This document shows, in pieces, positions 1 through 9,410 of a stretch of DNA of 64,000 nt (position 1 is the stretch's first letter; every line of letters starts with the position of its first letter). Source of the DNA: an uncultured Planctomycetaceae bacterium. Lineage in GTDB: Bacteria; Planctomycetota; Planctomycetia; Planctomycetales; Planctomycetaceae. The stretch is taken from contig CAITYU010000333.1 in assembly GCA_903896675.1 (NCBI GenBank), positions 49,481 to 113,480 on the forward strand, in the 5' to 3' direction. Below the pieces are notes generated by a model. The model made no database searches, was not told where the DNA came from, and saw only the letters and a list, made by a program, of their open reading frames with translations. Both the position numbers and the translations under genes were made by a program.

Positions 1-879
1 CGCATCTGGCAGCAGGTCTTCGGCACTGGACTCGTCCGCACCAGTGATGATTTCGGTACTCGCGGTGATCCTCCATCCCACCCCGAACTGCTTGACTGGC
101 TGGCCACCGAATTCCGCAACTCCGGCTGGGACCAGAAACAGTTCTTTCGCCTGCTGCTCACCTCAGCCACATTCCGCCAGCGGTCAGTGGCTGCAGAGTC
201 TGCCCTGCAGCTGGATTTCGATAATCGACTGCTGTCCCGCGGCACAAGATTCCGCCTTGATGCGGAACAACTGCGCGATAATGTGCTTTACGTCAGCGGT
301 CTGCTGGATGCCACCATGGGTGGTCGGGGGGTCATGCCCTATCAGCCACCGGATATCTGGGAACCCGTCGGTTATGAAAACAGCAACACCAGATTCTATA
401 TGCAGGAACATGGCGGTGCACTCTACCGTCGCAGTGTTTACTGCTTCATCAAACGCACGGCACCGCCGCCCTTCATGACAAATTTCGATGCTCCCAACCG
501 CGAGCAGTTCTGCAGTCGCCGCGAACGCAGCAATACCCCACTGCAGGCACTGCAGTTGATGAACGACGTGCAGCATTTTGAGGCCGCCAGAGTCCTCGCA
601 CAGCGACTGCTGCAATCCCCGGGGAATGACGTCGCCCGCATCACCCTGCTGCATCGCACAGTGCTGGCACGCGAACCGGCTGAAGACGAATTGCCGATTC
701 TGCAGCAGGCATTGAAAACGCAGCAAAAACACTTTGAGAACTACCCTGAAAAAGCCGCTCTGGTGATTCGGAACGGGGAAGCCCCCATCGCTGAGCAACT
801 GCCCGCTGTGGAACTGGCTGCCTGGACAATGCTCTGCAATCTGGTACTGAATCTCGACGAAACTGTCTGCCGCAACTGA
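1..879 (+). CDS. PSD1 (DUF1553) domain protein, C-terminal part, 5' end outside window
   Basis: The frame is open from the first base, so the start is missing. About 292 residues remain, all from the C-terminal PSD1/DUF1553 domain of planctomycete PSCyt proteins: the opening block R-I-W-Q-Q-V-F-G-T-G-L-V, then DDFGTRGDPPSHPELLDWL, later YRRSVYCFIKR and RRERSNTPLQALQLMND. It ends NLVLNLDE, matching the usual terminal LxLNxNE block of the family. Full-length members carry a signal peptide and one or two CxxCH haem-type motifs; those parts would lie upstream of the window. The molecular role of PSD1 proteins is not established; they are linked by gene context to sulfatases and glycoside catabolism. 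It stops 17 bases before a sulfatase on the same strand, suggesting one operon. Confidence 0.9.
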   Translation, partial: RIWQQVFGTGLVRTSDDFGTRGDPPSHPELLDWLATEFRNSGWDQKQFFRLLLTSATFRQRSVAAESALQLDFDNRLLSRGTRFRLDAEQLRDNVLYVSGLLDATMGGRGVMPYQPPDIWEPVGYENSNTRFYMQEHGGALYRRSVYCFIKRTAPPPFMTNFDAPNREQFCSRRERSNTPLQALQLMNDVQHFEAARVLAQRLLQSPGNDVARITLLHRTVLAREPAEDELPILQQALKTQQKHFENYPEKAALVIRNGEAPIAEQLPAVELAAWTMLCNLVLNLDETVCRN

Positions 880-896
880 ACTTTGAAAGCCGAACC

Positions 897-2510
897 ATGT
901 TTCGAACAACCTGCCTGCTGATATCTCTGCTGAGCTGGCTGCCACTGTCTGCCACCAGTCCGGCTCAGTCTCCCGCTGCCCAGGCGACACCTCGTCGACC
1001 GAATATTGTCTTTATCTTCTGCGACGACCTGACCTGTCAGGCCATCAGCGCCTACGGTGAAAGTCGACACCTTCTGGAAACACCCCATATCGACAAACTG
1101 GCCGCACAGGGCGCCCGCTTCGATCGCTGCCTTGTCACAAACTCGATCTGTGGCCCCAGCCGAGCCACGATCCTGACCGGAAAATACTCGCACCGCAACG
1201 GGTTCTACAACAACAGCAACTGCACCTTCGACAACTCGCAGACAACCTTCCCCAAATTACTGAAGGCTGCCGGGTATCAGACTGCCATGATCGGAAAATG
1301 GCACCTCGTCTCGGACCCCACCGGATTCGATCACTGGCAGATTCTGCCCGGCCAGGGGCTTTACTATAACCCGCCCATGATTCGCAACGGCGAAAAGGTC
1401 AAACTGACCGGATATACGACCGACCTGATCGCTGATCTCTCGATTGACTGGCTGAAGCAGCGGGATCGCACAAAACCGTTTCTCCTCATGAGCCAGCACA
1501 AAGCACCACATCGCGAATGGGCTCCCGCACTTCGACACCTGGGCTGGGACAATGACCGGGTTTATCCGGAGCCCCCCACACTGTTCGATGATTTTTCAGG
1601 ACGCAGTCGCGCCGTGGCCGATCACGATATGGGACTTGATCGAACCTTTACGGAACTTGATGCAAAACTGCGTCCCTCACCCAATATGTCTCCTGAACAA
1701 CTGCAGCAGTGGAACGCATGGTACGGACCGCGAAATGAGAAATTCCTCGCAGCAGGACTGCAGGGCAGGGAACTCGTCCGCTGGAGATACAACCGCTATA
1801 TGCATGACTACCTCGCCTGTGTGAAGGCGGTGGACGAAAACGTCGGACGACTCATGCAGACTCTGGAGGATGAGGGGGAAGCGGAAAACACAGTGGTTGT
1901 GTTTACGAGCGATCAGGGATTCTTTCTGGGAGAACATGGCTGGTTCGATAAACGCTGGATCTTTGAAGAATCGCTCCGTACACCGATGATGGTGCGCTGG
2001 CCCGGCGTTGTGAAGCCCGGGTCCGTGCAGAAGGAAATTGTTTCGCTCGTTGACTTTGCACAGACATTCCTTGAAATCGCCGGACTTGAGCAGCCGGGCG
2101 ATATGCAGGGACGCAGCCTGCTGCCCATTCTGCAGGGGCAGACTCCGACGGACTGGAGAACCAGCCTGTATTACCACTATTACGAATTCCCGGCGCCGCA
2201 TCGGGTTCGGCCACACATGGGTGTCATCACCGATCGCTACAAGCTCGTGCACTACTACAAGCCGGATATCGACGAATGGGAACTGCTCGATCGACAGCAG
2301 AATCCCGAAGAAACAAAGAACTACTACAACGATCCGGAATATGCCCAGGTGGTTAGCGAACTGCAGACCGAACTGCAGCGACTGCGTCAGGAAGTCGGTG
2401 ACACCGCCGAGGCTCCGCGGTCCGCATACGGGAACCAGCCGTTTGACGGAGAGGCCGTCAAGCCTCAAAAGAAGCCAGGCTCAGAGAAAAAACAGACCAA
2501 ACAGCAGTGA
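897..2510 (+). CDS. Type I (formylglycine) sulfatase, secreted
   Basis: Protein of 537 residues. An N-terminal signal peptide (about 1-30) is followed by the sulfatase/alkaline phosphatase fold. The metal-binding pair D43-D44 sits in FIFCDD, and the C-x-P-S-R sulfatase signature is C85-G-P-S-R, where the Cys is expected to become formylglycine. GKWH and the second metal site in SDQGFFLGEHGW are intact, so the enzyme should be active. It would hydrolyse sulfate esters, probably on polysaccharides, in the periplasm or outside the cell; the substrate cannot be told. A low-complexity Lys/Gln tail ends the protein. It lies 17 bases after the PSD1 fragment and 16 bases before another PSCyt/PSD1 gene, a very common planctomycete arrangement. 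Confidence 0.95.
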   Translation: MFRTTCLLISLLSWLPLSATSPAQSPAAQATPRRPNIVFIFCDDLTCQAISAYGESRHLLETPHIDKLAAQGARFDRCLVTNSICGPSRATILTGKYSHRNGFYNNSNCTFDNSQTTFPKLLKAAGYQTAMIGKWHLVSDPTGFDHWQILPGQGLYYNPPMIRNGEKVKLTGYTTDLIADLSIDWLKQRDRTKPFLLMSQHKAPHREWAPALRHLGWDNDRVYPEPPTLFDDFSGRSRAVADHDMGLDRTFTELDAKLRPSPNMSPEQLQQWNAWYGPRNEKFLAAGLQGRELVRWRYNRYMHDYLACVKAVDENVGRLMQTLEDEGEAENTVVVFTSDQGFFLGEHGWFDKRWIFEESLRTPMMVRWPGVVKPGSVQKEIVSLVDFAQTFLEIAGLEQPGDMQGRSLLPILQGQTPTDWRTSLYYHYYEFPAPHRVRPHMGVITDRYKLVHYYKPDIDEWELLDRQQNPEETKNYYNDPEYAQVVSELQTELQRLRQEVGDTAEAPRSAYGNQPFDGEAVKPQKKPGSEKKQTKQQ

Positions 2511-2526
2511 ATACCGGAGGTGCTGA

Positions 2527-5500
2527 ATGTCGCTGGTCAGTCGCTGCGCAATTCTCATCCTCACGGTTCTGATCAGGCCGGTGTCAGGACAGACGGCCCC
2601 CGATTTCGACCGGGATGTTGCTCCTGTCCTGCTCAGTCGCTGCCTCGAATGTCACCGGAAAGCCAATCCCTCCGGTGGCCTTTCGCTCGAGACTGCCGCT
2701 GATCAGCGCCGCGGCGGCGACAGTGGTCCGGCACTGATTCCCGGCAATGCGCCCAGCAGCCTGCTGCTGACTCGAGTCCTGGCAGCCGAAATGCCACCTC
2801 CGATGAATGGTCACGATCGTCCGCTGCCCCAGCCGGAAATGGATGTCCTCAGACGCTGGATTGATGCGGGGGCCGTCGTTCCCGACGGCCGGATGCTTGA
2901 TCTGTTCGAAAAAACTCTCACCAATCGCGGTGGTCGCGACTGGTGGTCGTTTCAGCCACTGCAGACAACTCAGCCACCGCCACCCTCCTCGATCCCCTGG
3001 AACACATGGCAAACCCATCCCATTGACCGATTCATTGCAGCCGGTCTGCAGCAACAGCAGTTGACACCGGCCCCCTCAGCGACAGCCCGGGAGCTGGTAA
3101 GAAGGCTGAGCTGGGTGGTGACCGGTCTGCCTCCACTGGATTCCGACATGGAACTGGCTGCTGCCGCAGACAGAGCAGGGCAGGGGGGGCTGACAGCCAT
3201 TCAATCTCAGCAACTGGTTGATCGGCTGCTCGCATCACCTCACTATGGTGAACGCTGGGCCAGACACTGGCTGGATGTGGTACGTTATGCCGACACCAGT
3301 GGATATGAACGCGACCAGCCCAAACCATTTGCCTGGAAGTATCGAGACTGGGTCGTGCAGGCACTGAATGCGGACCTTCCATGGGATCAGTTTGTCCGCC
3401 TGCAGCTCGCCGGAGACGAAGTGCCGAATCGCAGTGAGCACACGGTCATTGCCACTGGCTTTCTGCGGCTGGGCACATGGAACGACGAGCCGAATGACCC
3501 GGAAGACTACGTGTATGAACGCCTTGAAGATCTGGTGCACACGACGTCCTCAGCCTTTCTGGGACTGACCGTCAAATGTGCACGCTGCCACGATCATAAA
3601 TTCGATCCGATTCCCCAGTCCGATTATTATCGATTTGCGGCAGCCTTCTGGCCGGGACCACTGAAATCCGGAAGTCGCACGCTGCTGGGTGGACCGGACG
3701 CAGAAACACTGGGATTTCCGGAAGTCCTCGGCTGGACAGACCTCACGCGACAGCCCTCGCCGCTGCATATACTGAAAAACGGCGAGCGTCACAGGCCGCT
3801 GCAGGCTGTTTCCGCTGGTCCACTCAGTTGCCTGCCAGCACCGGGGCGCAGTGATTTTTCTGCAGCGGAAGCCGGCAGCACAACACGGCTCAGACTGCAG
3901 TTGGCAGACTGGATTGCCAGCCCGCAGAATGCACTTGCCGCGCGAGTCATCGTGAACCGCCTGTGGATGCACCATTTCGGAGAAGGTCTTGTTCGCAGCA
4001 CCAGCAACTTCGGCTTCACCGGCGATCAGCCCAGCCATCCTGAACTGCTGGACTGGCTCGCCGCAGAACTGCTGCGCAGTGGCGGCAGCCTGAAGCACGT
4101 GCACCGTCTGATACTGACCTCAGCAGCGTGGCAGCAGTCAGCACAACATCCGCAGGAACAGCACTATAGTTCCGTCGACGCAGGCAACCGCTGGCTGTGG
4201 CGCGCCAACCGGCGAAGGCAGGACGCTGAATCCCTCCGGGATGCGTTTCTGGTCGCATCCGGGGAACTGGATCGACGACTCGGAGGCCCCGGTTTCGTAC
4301 CCACGCTCAGCACGGACGCCCTCGAAGGCCTCTCGAAAAAAGACGCAGCATGGACAGCATCACCACCGTCAGAACAACTGCGACGCAGTCTGTATATGTA
4401 TCTGCAGCGCAGTTTGCAGCCACCCATGATGACCACCTTCGATCAGTGTGATACCACCATCTCCTGCGGGCGCAGAGATGTCTCCATCGTCGCCCCTCAG
4501 GCACTGACAATGCTGAATAATCAGTTCATGCACCAGCGCGCCGAGGCACTGGCCGCTGCCACTGTATCCAAACCCGGACAGATCGCCCGGATCCGACACA
4601 TCTGGCAGGCAATCCTGCAGCGACAGCCTCGTGAAGAAGAGCTGTCGGACAGCCTCCAGCACCTTGAAACTCAACAACGCCTGCTGGTCGAAAGTCTGCA
4701 GCTTGCGGCAGCACGCAGGCAAAATCCGCTGCCCGCCCGCATTGCCCCGGCAGTTACAGCCGTCTGCCGACAAATCGCTGCCCCAACGGAATCCGTCCCC
4801 CTCACCGCTGAAGTACGACTGCTGCTGGATGCCTCCACAGGAATCCAGCTGTCCCCAAACGGATCCGTCGAACTCTGGCTCAGCCGCGATCCAGCCGGGC
4901 GAAACGCAACCCAGCCTGTACCCGCACGCAGGCCAACGCTCAGCAGACTGCCGGGAAAAGAATACGCTGCAGTGCAGTTCGACGGACGCGGCAGCTTCCT
5001 GCAGCTTGGCAATGGACTGCTGGAACGGGACGAATTCACAGTGTTTGCCGTAGTGACGGATCAAGCCGCCGCAGGACACCGGGAACTGCTGTCAAACTGG
5101 AGCGGACGCGATGGAAACTCCACGGAGTCCCTGTTCGTGGGACTCACAGGCGAACGAGCCTTCCGCTTAAGCGACGCTCTGTCCGGAGCCGGAGAATTGC
5201 AGCAGGGCGACCAGCCCTTTCTGCTGACTGCTGCCAATGGGCCGAACGGAGCCGCACTCTTCCAGGGACTGCGGCAGGCCGTCTTCCAGTCAGCCAGACT
5301 ACCCACCAGACGACTCGATACACCCTGGGTCATCGGGCAACAGGGGAATATCGAGGGCGAGTACTGGCAGGGACACCTCAGCCTGCTGGTGGTCTTCGAC
5401 CGTCAACTCAATCCCGATGAACGGCTGGCGGTGCAGAGTGCCATCAGCAGCAGGTTCAGTCTGCCTCTGCAGGAACAGCCCACGGCAAAGCCTGCCAATC

Positions 5501-5571
5501 CCGAGCAACTGGCACTCGCTTCTCTGTGCCTGGTACTGCTGAACACAAATGAATTCGCCTTCATAGACTGA
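2527..5571 (+). CDS. PSCyt1-PSCyt2-PSD1 protein with LamG-like insertion
   Basis: Protein of 1014 residues with an N-terminal signal peptide. PSCyt1 contains a haem-type C39-L-E-C42-H43. PSCyt2 (DUF1549) spans about 140-375 and ends in CARCHDHKFDPI, a second CxxCH. PSD1 (DUF1553) starts near residue 455 with ARVIVNRLWMHHFGEGLV. Unusually, about 230 residues (roughly 755-985) resembling a LamG/concanavalin-like jelly roll (AAVQFDGRGSFLQLG, DEFTVFAVV, FDRQLNPDERLAVQ) interrupt PSD1. The conserved last block, LCLVLLNTNEFAFID, resumes after it. The start has a GGAGG at 2516-2520. It is probably exported and co-transcribed with the sulfatase. Function is unknown beyond putative electron transfer and carbohydrate binding. 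Confidence 0.93.
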   Translation: MSLVSRCAILILTVLIRPVSGQTAPDFDRDVAPVLLSRCLECHRKANPSGGLSLETAADQRRGGDSGPALIPGNAPSSLLLTRVLAAEMPPPMNGHDRPLPQPEMDVLRRWIDAGAVVPDGRMLDLFEKTLTNRGGRDWWSFQPLQTTQPPPPSSIPWNTWQTHPIDRFIAAGLQQQQLTPAPSATARELVRRLSWVVTGLPPLDSDMELAAAADRAGQGGLTAIQSQQLVDRLLASPHYGERWARHWLDVVRYADTSGYERDQPKPFAWKYRDWVVQALNADLPWDQFVRLQLAGDEVPNRSEHTVIATGFLRLGTWNDEPNDPEDYVYERLEDLVHTTSSAFLGLTVKCARCHDHKFDPIPQSDYYRFAAAFWPGPLKSGSRTLLGGPDAETLGFPEVLGWTDLTRQPSPLHILKNGERHRPLQAVSAGPLSCLPAPGRSDFSAAEAGSTTRLRLQLADWIASPQNALAARVIVNRLWMHHFGEGLVRSTSNFGFTGDQPSHPELLDWLAAELLRSGGSLKHVHRLILTSAAWQQSAQHPQEQHYSSVDAGNRWLWRANRRRQDAESLRDAFLVASGELDRRLGGPGFVPTLSTDALEGLSKKDAAWTASPPSEQLRRSLYMYLQRSLQPPMMTTFDQCDTTISCGRRDVSIVAPQALTMLNNQFMHQRAEALAAATVSKPGQIARIRHIWQAILQRQPREEELSDSLQHLETQQRLLVESLQLAAARRQNPLPARIAPAVTAVCRQIAAPTESVPLTAEVRLLLDASTGIQLSPNGSVELWLSRDPAGRNATQPVPARRPTLSRLPGKEYAAVQFDGRGSFLQLGNGLLERDEFTVFAVVTDQAAAGHRELLSNWSGRDGNSTESLFVGLTGERAFRLSDALSGAGELQQGDQPFLLTAANGPNGAALFQGLRQAVFQSARLPTRRLDTPWVIGQQGNIEGEYWQGHLSLLVVFDRQLNPDERLAVQSAISSRFSLPLQEQPTAKPANPEQLALASLCLVLLNTNEFAFID

Positions 5572-5582
5572 CGGAATTTCAG

Positions 5583-6401
5583 TCAGACGGCATCGACCGA
5601 AGGTGGCAGATTCAGTGCCTCACAATCCAGCCGGAACAGACGACGCGCGTTGACCGTCGTAATCGTTGCCATATCTTCCATCGACATACCATGAACTTCC
5701 GCCAGACAGGCACACGTATCGGCAACCCACGCTGGCTCGTTTCGTTTGCCACGGTACTGCTGAGGTGCCAGATACGGAGCGTCCGTTTCGATCAGCAGGC
5801 GGTCCAGCGGGACCTGAGCTGCCACGGCTCGCAATGCATCATTCCTGCGATAGGTCAGCATGCCACTGAAGGACAGAAACATTCCCAGTTGCAGACATTC
5901 TCTCGCGGTGGCTTCGTTGCCGCAGAAGGAATGCATCACGCCGCGCAGCGGAGCAGTCTCTGAAGCCTCACGCAGCACTTCCAGAACCTCAGCTTCGGCC
6001 TCACGACAGTGCACAACAAAGGGCTTGTCACACCGACGGGACAGCTGAATATGGCGACGAAATGAATCGTACTGCAGATCCAGCGGAACGTCCTTCCAGT
6101 AGTTGTCCAGCCCGGTCTCGCCAATCCCCACGACCCGCGGGTGATATGCCAGCTCCTCAATCCGCTCCCAGTCCCCCGGCCGAATCTCATGAGTGTGGTT
6201 GGGATGCACTCCCACCACCGCAGAGATCCCGGGATACCTGTTGGACAGCAGGACCACGGCCTGACTGGTGGCAGCAGAAATGCCGATCGCGAGCAATTGC
6301 ACAACCCCGGCGGCGGCGGCACGCCCCAGCACCTCTTCAAAATCCTGACGGAATGAATCAGATTCGGGATGACAGTGAGTATCAACCAGAGCAGTGGCCA
6401 T
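5583..6401 (-). CDS. tatD: TatD family metal-dependent hydrolase (DNase-like)
   Basis: Protein of 272 residues, the normal TatD length. The metal-binding H9-x-H11 is in VDTHCHPES. GIGETGLDNYW supplies the Glu ligand, FVVHCREAEAEV and VMHSFCG the His ligands, and LIETDAPYLAP the Asp. TatD enzymes are cytoplasmic TIM-barrel metallohydrolases with DNase or exonuclease activity on DNA, implicated in DNA repair and quality control. It is the last gene of an apparent minus-strand operon uvrC, leuA-like, tatD, with 34 bases to the preceding gene. Its stop lies 11 bases from that of the convergent PSCyt/PSD1 gene. Confidence 0.95.
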   Translation of the reverse strand: MATALVDTHCHPESDSFRQDFEEVLGRAAAAGVVQLLAIGISAATSQAVVLLSNRYPGISAVVGVHPNHTHEIRPGDWERIEELAYHPRVVGIGETGLDNYWKDVPLDLQYDSFRRHIQLSRRCDKPFVVHCREAEAEVLEVLREASETAPLRGVMHSFCGNEATARECLQLGMFLSFSGMLTYRRNDALRAVAAQVPLDRLLIETDAPYLAPQQYRGKRNEPAWVADTCACLAEVHGMSMEDMATITTVNARRLFRLDCEALNLPPSVDAV

Positions 6402-6435
6402 TGGGAATTCCGGAACTGAATGAACAGGGATCGAT

Positions 6436-7671
6436 TTAACGGACTTCTGCGGCTATCCGCTGCAGCAGAACATCATCCACAATCGTCCCTTTGGGCAGCA
6501 GCTTCAACTTCTCCACAATGCGAATCACCAATGCCTCATTATGAGGAATGCCCAGACCCTGCAGGCGATGCGCCACCGCCCGACGACCGCTGTGCCTTCC
6601 CAGCACCAGCCGTATCTCATCACCACCCACGGTCTCCGGACGAAACGGCAGATATGTGTCAGGATTCTTGAGCAGCCCGTCCTGGTGAATTCCAGCCTCC
6701 GTCGCAAAGATATTCGCTCCTCCAACAGGCTTCATCAGGGGCAGAACGATGCCCGTAAGCTCCGCCACCAGACGACACAGCGGGGCCAGCAGGCGAGTAT
6801 CAACGCGGTGGGTCCGCCCGTACTGTTCCTGATGAAGTGTCAGCGCCATCACCACCTCCTCCAGCGATGCATTCCCGGCACGTTCTCCGATTCCGTTCAC
6901 CGTGCACTGCACCACATTGGCCCCCTCGGCAATACACGCAAGGGTATTGGCAACAGCCAGACCAAGGTCGTTGTGAAAATGCACCGCCAGCAGAGCCCGC
7001 TGCAACTCCGGAACCCCGTCCTGAATCCGCCGGATATAGTCCCGCGATTTTTCAGGAGTCAGCAGACCAACAGTATCAGGAAAACCAACCGTGGTGGCAC
7101 CCGCCCGAATGGCCTCCCGATAACACTCACACAAAAAGTCGACTTCCGTACGGCTGGCATCTTCAGGACTGAACGCCACAATTCGGAACTTCTCCGCCGC
7201 ATATCCGACTGTGTCGGATATCAACTGCAGAATCTCAGTCCGACTCTTCCCCAGCTTGTAAGTTCGATGCAGCGGACTGGTTCCGCAGAACAGACTGACC
7301 CCCCGCTTGTGAACCGGGTTTCCATCCAGTGCCCGATCTGCCGCATCAATGTCACTGCGCACCGTCCGGCAAAGCGCCGTCAGTACCGGCCCCCGCACAC
7401 GCCCCACCATCAGACGGATGGCTTCCACATCCGCTTCAGAACTGGCCGGAAAGCCGGCATCCAGGGAATGCACACCGGCCTTTTCCAGAGCCAGCGCGAT
7501 CTGCAGTTTTTCCTGCGGCTCCAGCGTCGCCCCAGGCATCTGCTCGCCATCTCGCAGAGTTGTGTCACTGAACAACACCACTCCACTGCGACGATGTCGC
7601 GCTATGATGGCCTCGCGAATCCTGTCCTCCAGTCGCTGACGAAATGTGCGTACCCGGCGGTCTTCCGACAC
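6436..7671 (-). CDS. LeuA/homocitrate synthase family acyltransferase without regulatory domain
   Basis: Protein of 411 residues with a DRE-TIM metallolyase barrel: DTTLRDGEQ at 36-44, metal-binding VHFHND near 230, and [15 protein letters not shown] short C-terminal helical segment follows. The family condenses acetyl-CoA with a 2-oxo acid (2-isopropylmalate, homocitrate or citramalate synthases). It lacks the roughly 130-residue LeuA allosteric domain of canonical 2-isopropylmalate synthase, so the substrate is uncertain. Sequence character ([26 protein letters not shown]) leans toward the 2-isopropylmalate synthase side. A GTG start at 7671 is chosen because a strong purine-rich ribosome site (GGAAGGGGG) precedes it. 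The gaps of about 35 bases on both sides suggest an operon with uvrC and tatD. Confidence 0.88.
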   Translation of the reverse strand: MSEDRRVRTFRQRLEDRIREAIIARHRRSGVVLFSDTTLRDGEQMPGATLEPQEKLQIALALEKAGVHSLDAGFPASSEADVEAIRLMVGRVRGPVLTALCRTVRSDIDAADRALDGNPVHKRGVSLFCGTSPLHRTYKLGKSRTEILQLISDTVGYAAEKFRIVAFSPEDASRTEVDFLCECYREAIRAGATTVGFPDTVGLLTPEKSRDYIRRIQDGVPELQRALLAVHFHNDLGLAVANTLACIAEGANVVQCTVNGIGERAGNASLEEVVMALTLHQEQYGRTHRVDTRLLAPLCRLVAELTGIVLPLMKPVGGANIFATEAGIHQDGLLKNPDTYLPFRPETVGGDEIRLVLGRHSGRRAVAHRLQGLGIPHNEALVIRIVEKLKLLPKGTIVDDVLLQRIAAEVR

Positions 7672-7707
7672 TGCAAACCCCCTTCCCTGCGCAGACTTTC
7701 ACTGGAA

Positions 7708-9105
7708 TCAGCTGTCCCCGCGACGCTTCCCCCGACGACGACCACTCTGCTCTCCCAGAGACGAGCGGCGCCGCAGCATATGATGGTAATGCTGAGCAAA
7801 TCTGTGGGCCTCATCGCGAATGTACTGCAGCAGCCGCAAGGCCCACGAATGACGACTCAATCGATGCGGCTCTGATGCACCAGGCACATAAATCTCCTCC
7901 TCTCGCTTCGCCAGAGAAACTGTTGGCGGAGGAGTGATGTTCAGCAGCTGAAATGTCTCCATCACCGCATTCAACTGCCCCTTGCCACCATCAATCAGCA
8001 GCAGATCAGGAAAGGCATCGCCCTCCTCATTCAGACGCGAAAAACGCCGAGTAATCACTTCACGCATCGATGCAAAATCATCCACGCCCTCCACTGTCTG
8101 TATCCTGAACTTCCGGTAACCTGGCTTGAAGGGAAGACCGTCAATGAACTGCACCAGACTGGCCACCGTTTCGCTGCCCTGCAGATGGGCTATGTCCAGA
8201 CCTTCAATACGGCGAGGAATCTCGGACAACCCCAGCAGCTTCCGCAAACCCTCAAGCCCCTTTCGCGGATCCGTGTAAAAAACTTCCGGCTGCGCATGAC
8301 TCTCAAGGTCGCCCCGCAGATTCAGACTCTCCAGGGCCTGAATCTCATCCCGGATCCTCGCCGCCTTCTCAAAACGCAGCTCGCGGGAAGCCTGCTTCAT
8401 CGCCTCTTCCAGCTCCTTCAGCAGCGCAGGCCGGCCACCATCCAGAAACAATCGCAGCCGACGGATGTCCTCCCGGTAATCCTCACGACTGATCCTCAGA
8501 TTACACGGCGCCGTACACTGATTGATACTCGCCAGCAGACACGGCCTGAACCAGCGCCAACGCTCGTCCTGCTCATCAATCTCCAGAGAACACGTCCTGA
8601 ATCGAAAAATCTTCTGCAGCACGGCAATCGTGCCACGCAGTTGTCCGGCACTGGTGAACGGACCGTACAATCGTACTCCCGACGCTTCCGGCTGACGAGT
8701 AAACTCAACGCGGGGAAAATCTTCCCGCGTCGTAATCTGCAGATACGGAAAAGTCTTGTCATCCTTCAGCAGAGAATTGAAACGAGGCTGAATGTCCTTG
8801 ATCAGCCGCGCCTCCATCAACAACGCATCAACCTCGCTCTCCGCCGCAATGAAATCCACATCCCGGATCTCCAGTACCAGATCGGCCGTCCTGCGATCCA
8901 CCTCCGCTGCTGCCGTAAAATAACTCGAAGCACGGTTCCGCAGATTCACAGCCTTGCCAACATATATCACACGCCCTTCACCATCCTTCATCAGATACAC
9001 GCCCGGGCCAGTCGGAAATCGACGCACTTTCCTGCGCGGAGTCAGCGCGTCATCGTCCCCGCCATCCTCAGGACACTCCTGATCACGTTCCTCTCCTGTT
9101 GTCAT
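7708..9105 (-). CDS. uvrC: UvrC excinuclease subunit, short form lacking HhH domain
   Basis: Protein of 465 residues, against about 600 for typical UvrC. An N-terminal GIY-YIG nuclease (GPGVYLMKD at about 33-41, VIYVGKAVNLRNRASSYF) makes the 3' incision. A UVR helical hairpin (about 215-250) contacts UvrB. The RNase H-like nuclease for the 5' incision keeps GLDIAHLQG, LLIDGGKGQLNA and RDEAHRFAQHYH. The protein then ends in a short basic tail (RRRGKRRGDS), so the usual C-terminal tandem helix-hairpin-helix DNA-binding domain is absent. The reading frame shows no sign of a break, so this looks like a natural short form. It is the first gene of the operon with the LeuA-like gene and tatD. Confidence 0.93.
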   Translation of the reverse strand: MTTGEERDQECPEDGGDDDALTPRRKVRRFPTGPGVYLMKDGEGRVIYVGKAVNLRNRASSYFTAAAEVDRRTADLVLEIRDVDFIAAESEVDALLMEARLIKDIQPRFNSLLKDDKTFPYLQITTREDFPRVEFTRQPEASGVRLYGPFTSAGQLRGTIAVLQKIFRFRTCSLEIDEQDERWRWFRPCLLASINQCTAPCNLRISREDYREDIRRLRLFLDGGRPALLKELEEAMKQASRELRFEKAARIRDEIQALESLNLRGDLESHAQPEVFYTDPRKGLEGLRKLLGLSEIPRRIEGLDIAHLQGSETVASLVQFIDGLPFKPGYRKFRIQTVEGVDDFASMREVITRRFSRLNEEGDAFPDLLLIDGGKGQLNAVMETFQLLNITPPPTVSLAKREEEIYVPGASEPHRLSRHSWALRLLQYIRDEAHRFAQHYHHMLRRRSSLGEQSGRRRGKRRGDS

Positions 9106-9410
9106 AATCTGATATTCCGTCCAGTAATTGCTCCCAGCACCGCGACGGCAAAATCGCCCGCGTTCGGCTTCCGAAAGGAATTTTCCAGGGTATTGTAGCG
9201 AGACTTTCAGGGTCGTGGCGGCATTCCCGCAGATATCGGGCCCTCAGCCACCAAAACTGAAAGTGATCGATTTTCGCATCGCTGGATGTTGAATTTATAC
9301 CCGGTTTCCGTAGTTTAGTAGTCGTTGACTGTAGCCGGAACGGGGGGTTTCGGCGGAACAGGGTCAAGTTGGGCCGATGATGGCCGATGGAAACTGAAAG
9401 GCTGGGTCAC
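9106..9410. other. Intergenic region between divergent uvrC and lipoprotein genes
   Basis: About 305 bases without a convincing gene. It must hold the divergent promoters for the uvrC operon and the lipoprotein gene. A/T-rich patches near 9285-9330 are candidates, but no pair of hexamers is good enough to call. No RNA structure or repeat was recognised. Confidence 0.5.

Noticed and set aside
184..990. 268-codon minus-strand frame at the left edge
   Set aside because: Antisense to the PSD1 fragment, with no signal, motif or ribosome site.
5566..5584. Hairpin GACTGA / TCAGTC at the convergent ends of a PSD1 gene and tatD
   Set aside because: Only six base pairs with a seven-base loop and no T run; likely chance.
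6541..7875. Long plus-strand open frame opposite the LeuA-like and uvrC genes
   Set aside because: It lies antisense to two clear genes, has no recognisable motif and is rich in Arg/Gln/His/Pro, typical of the reverse reading of GC-rich coding DNA.
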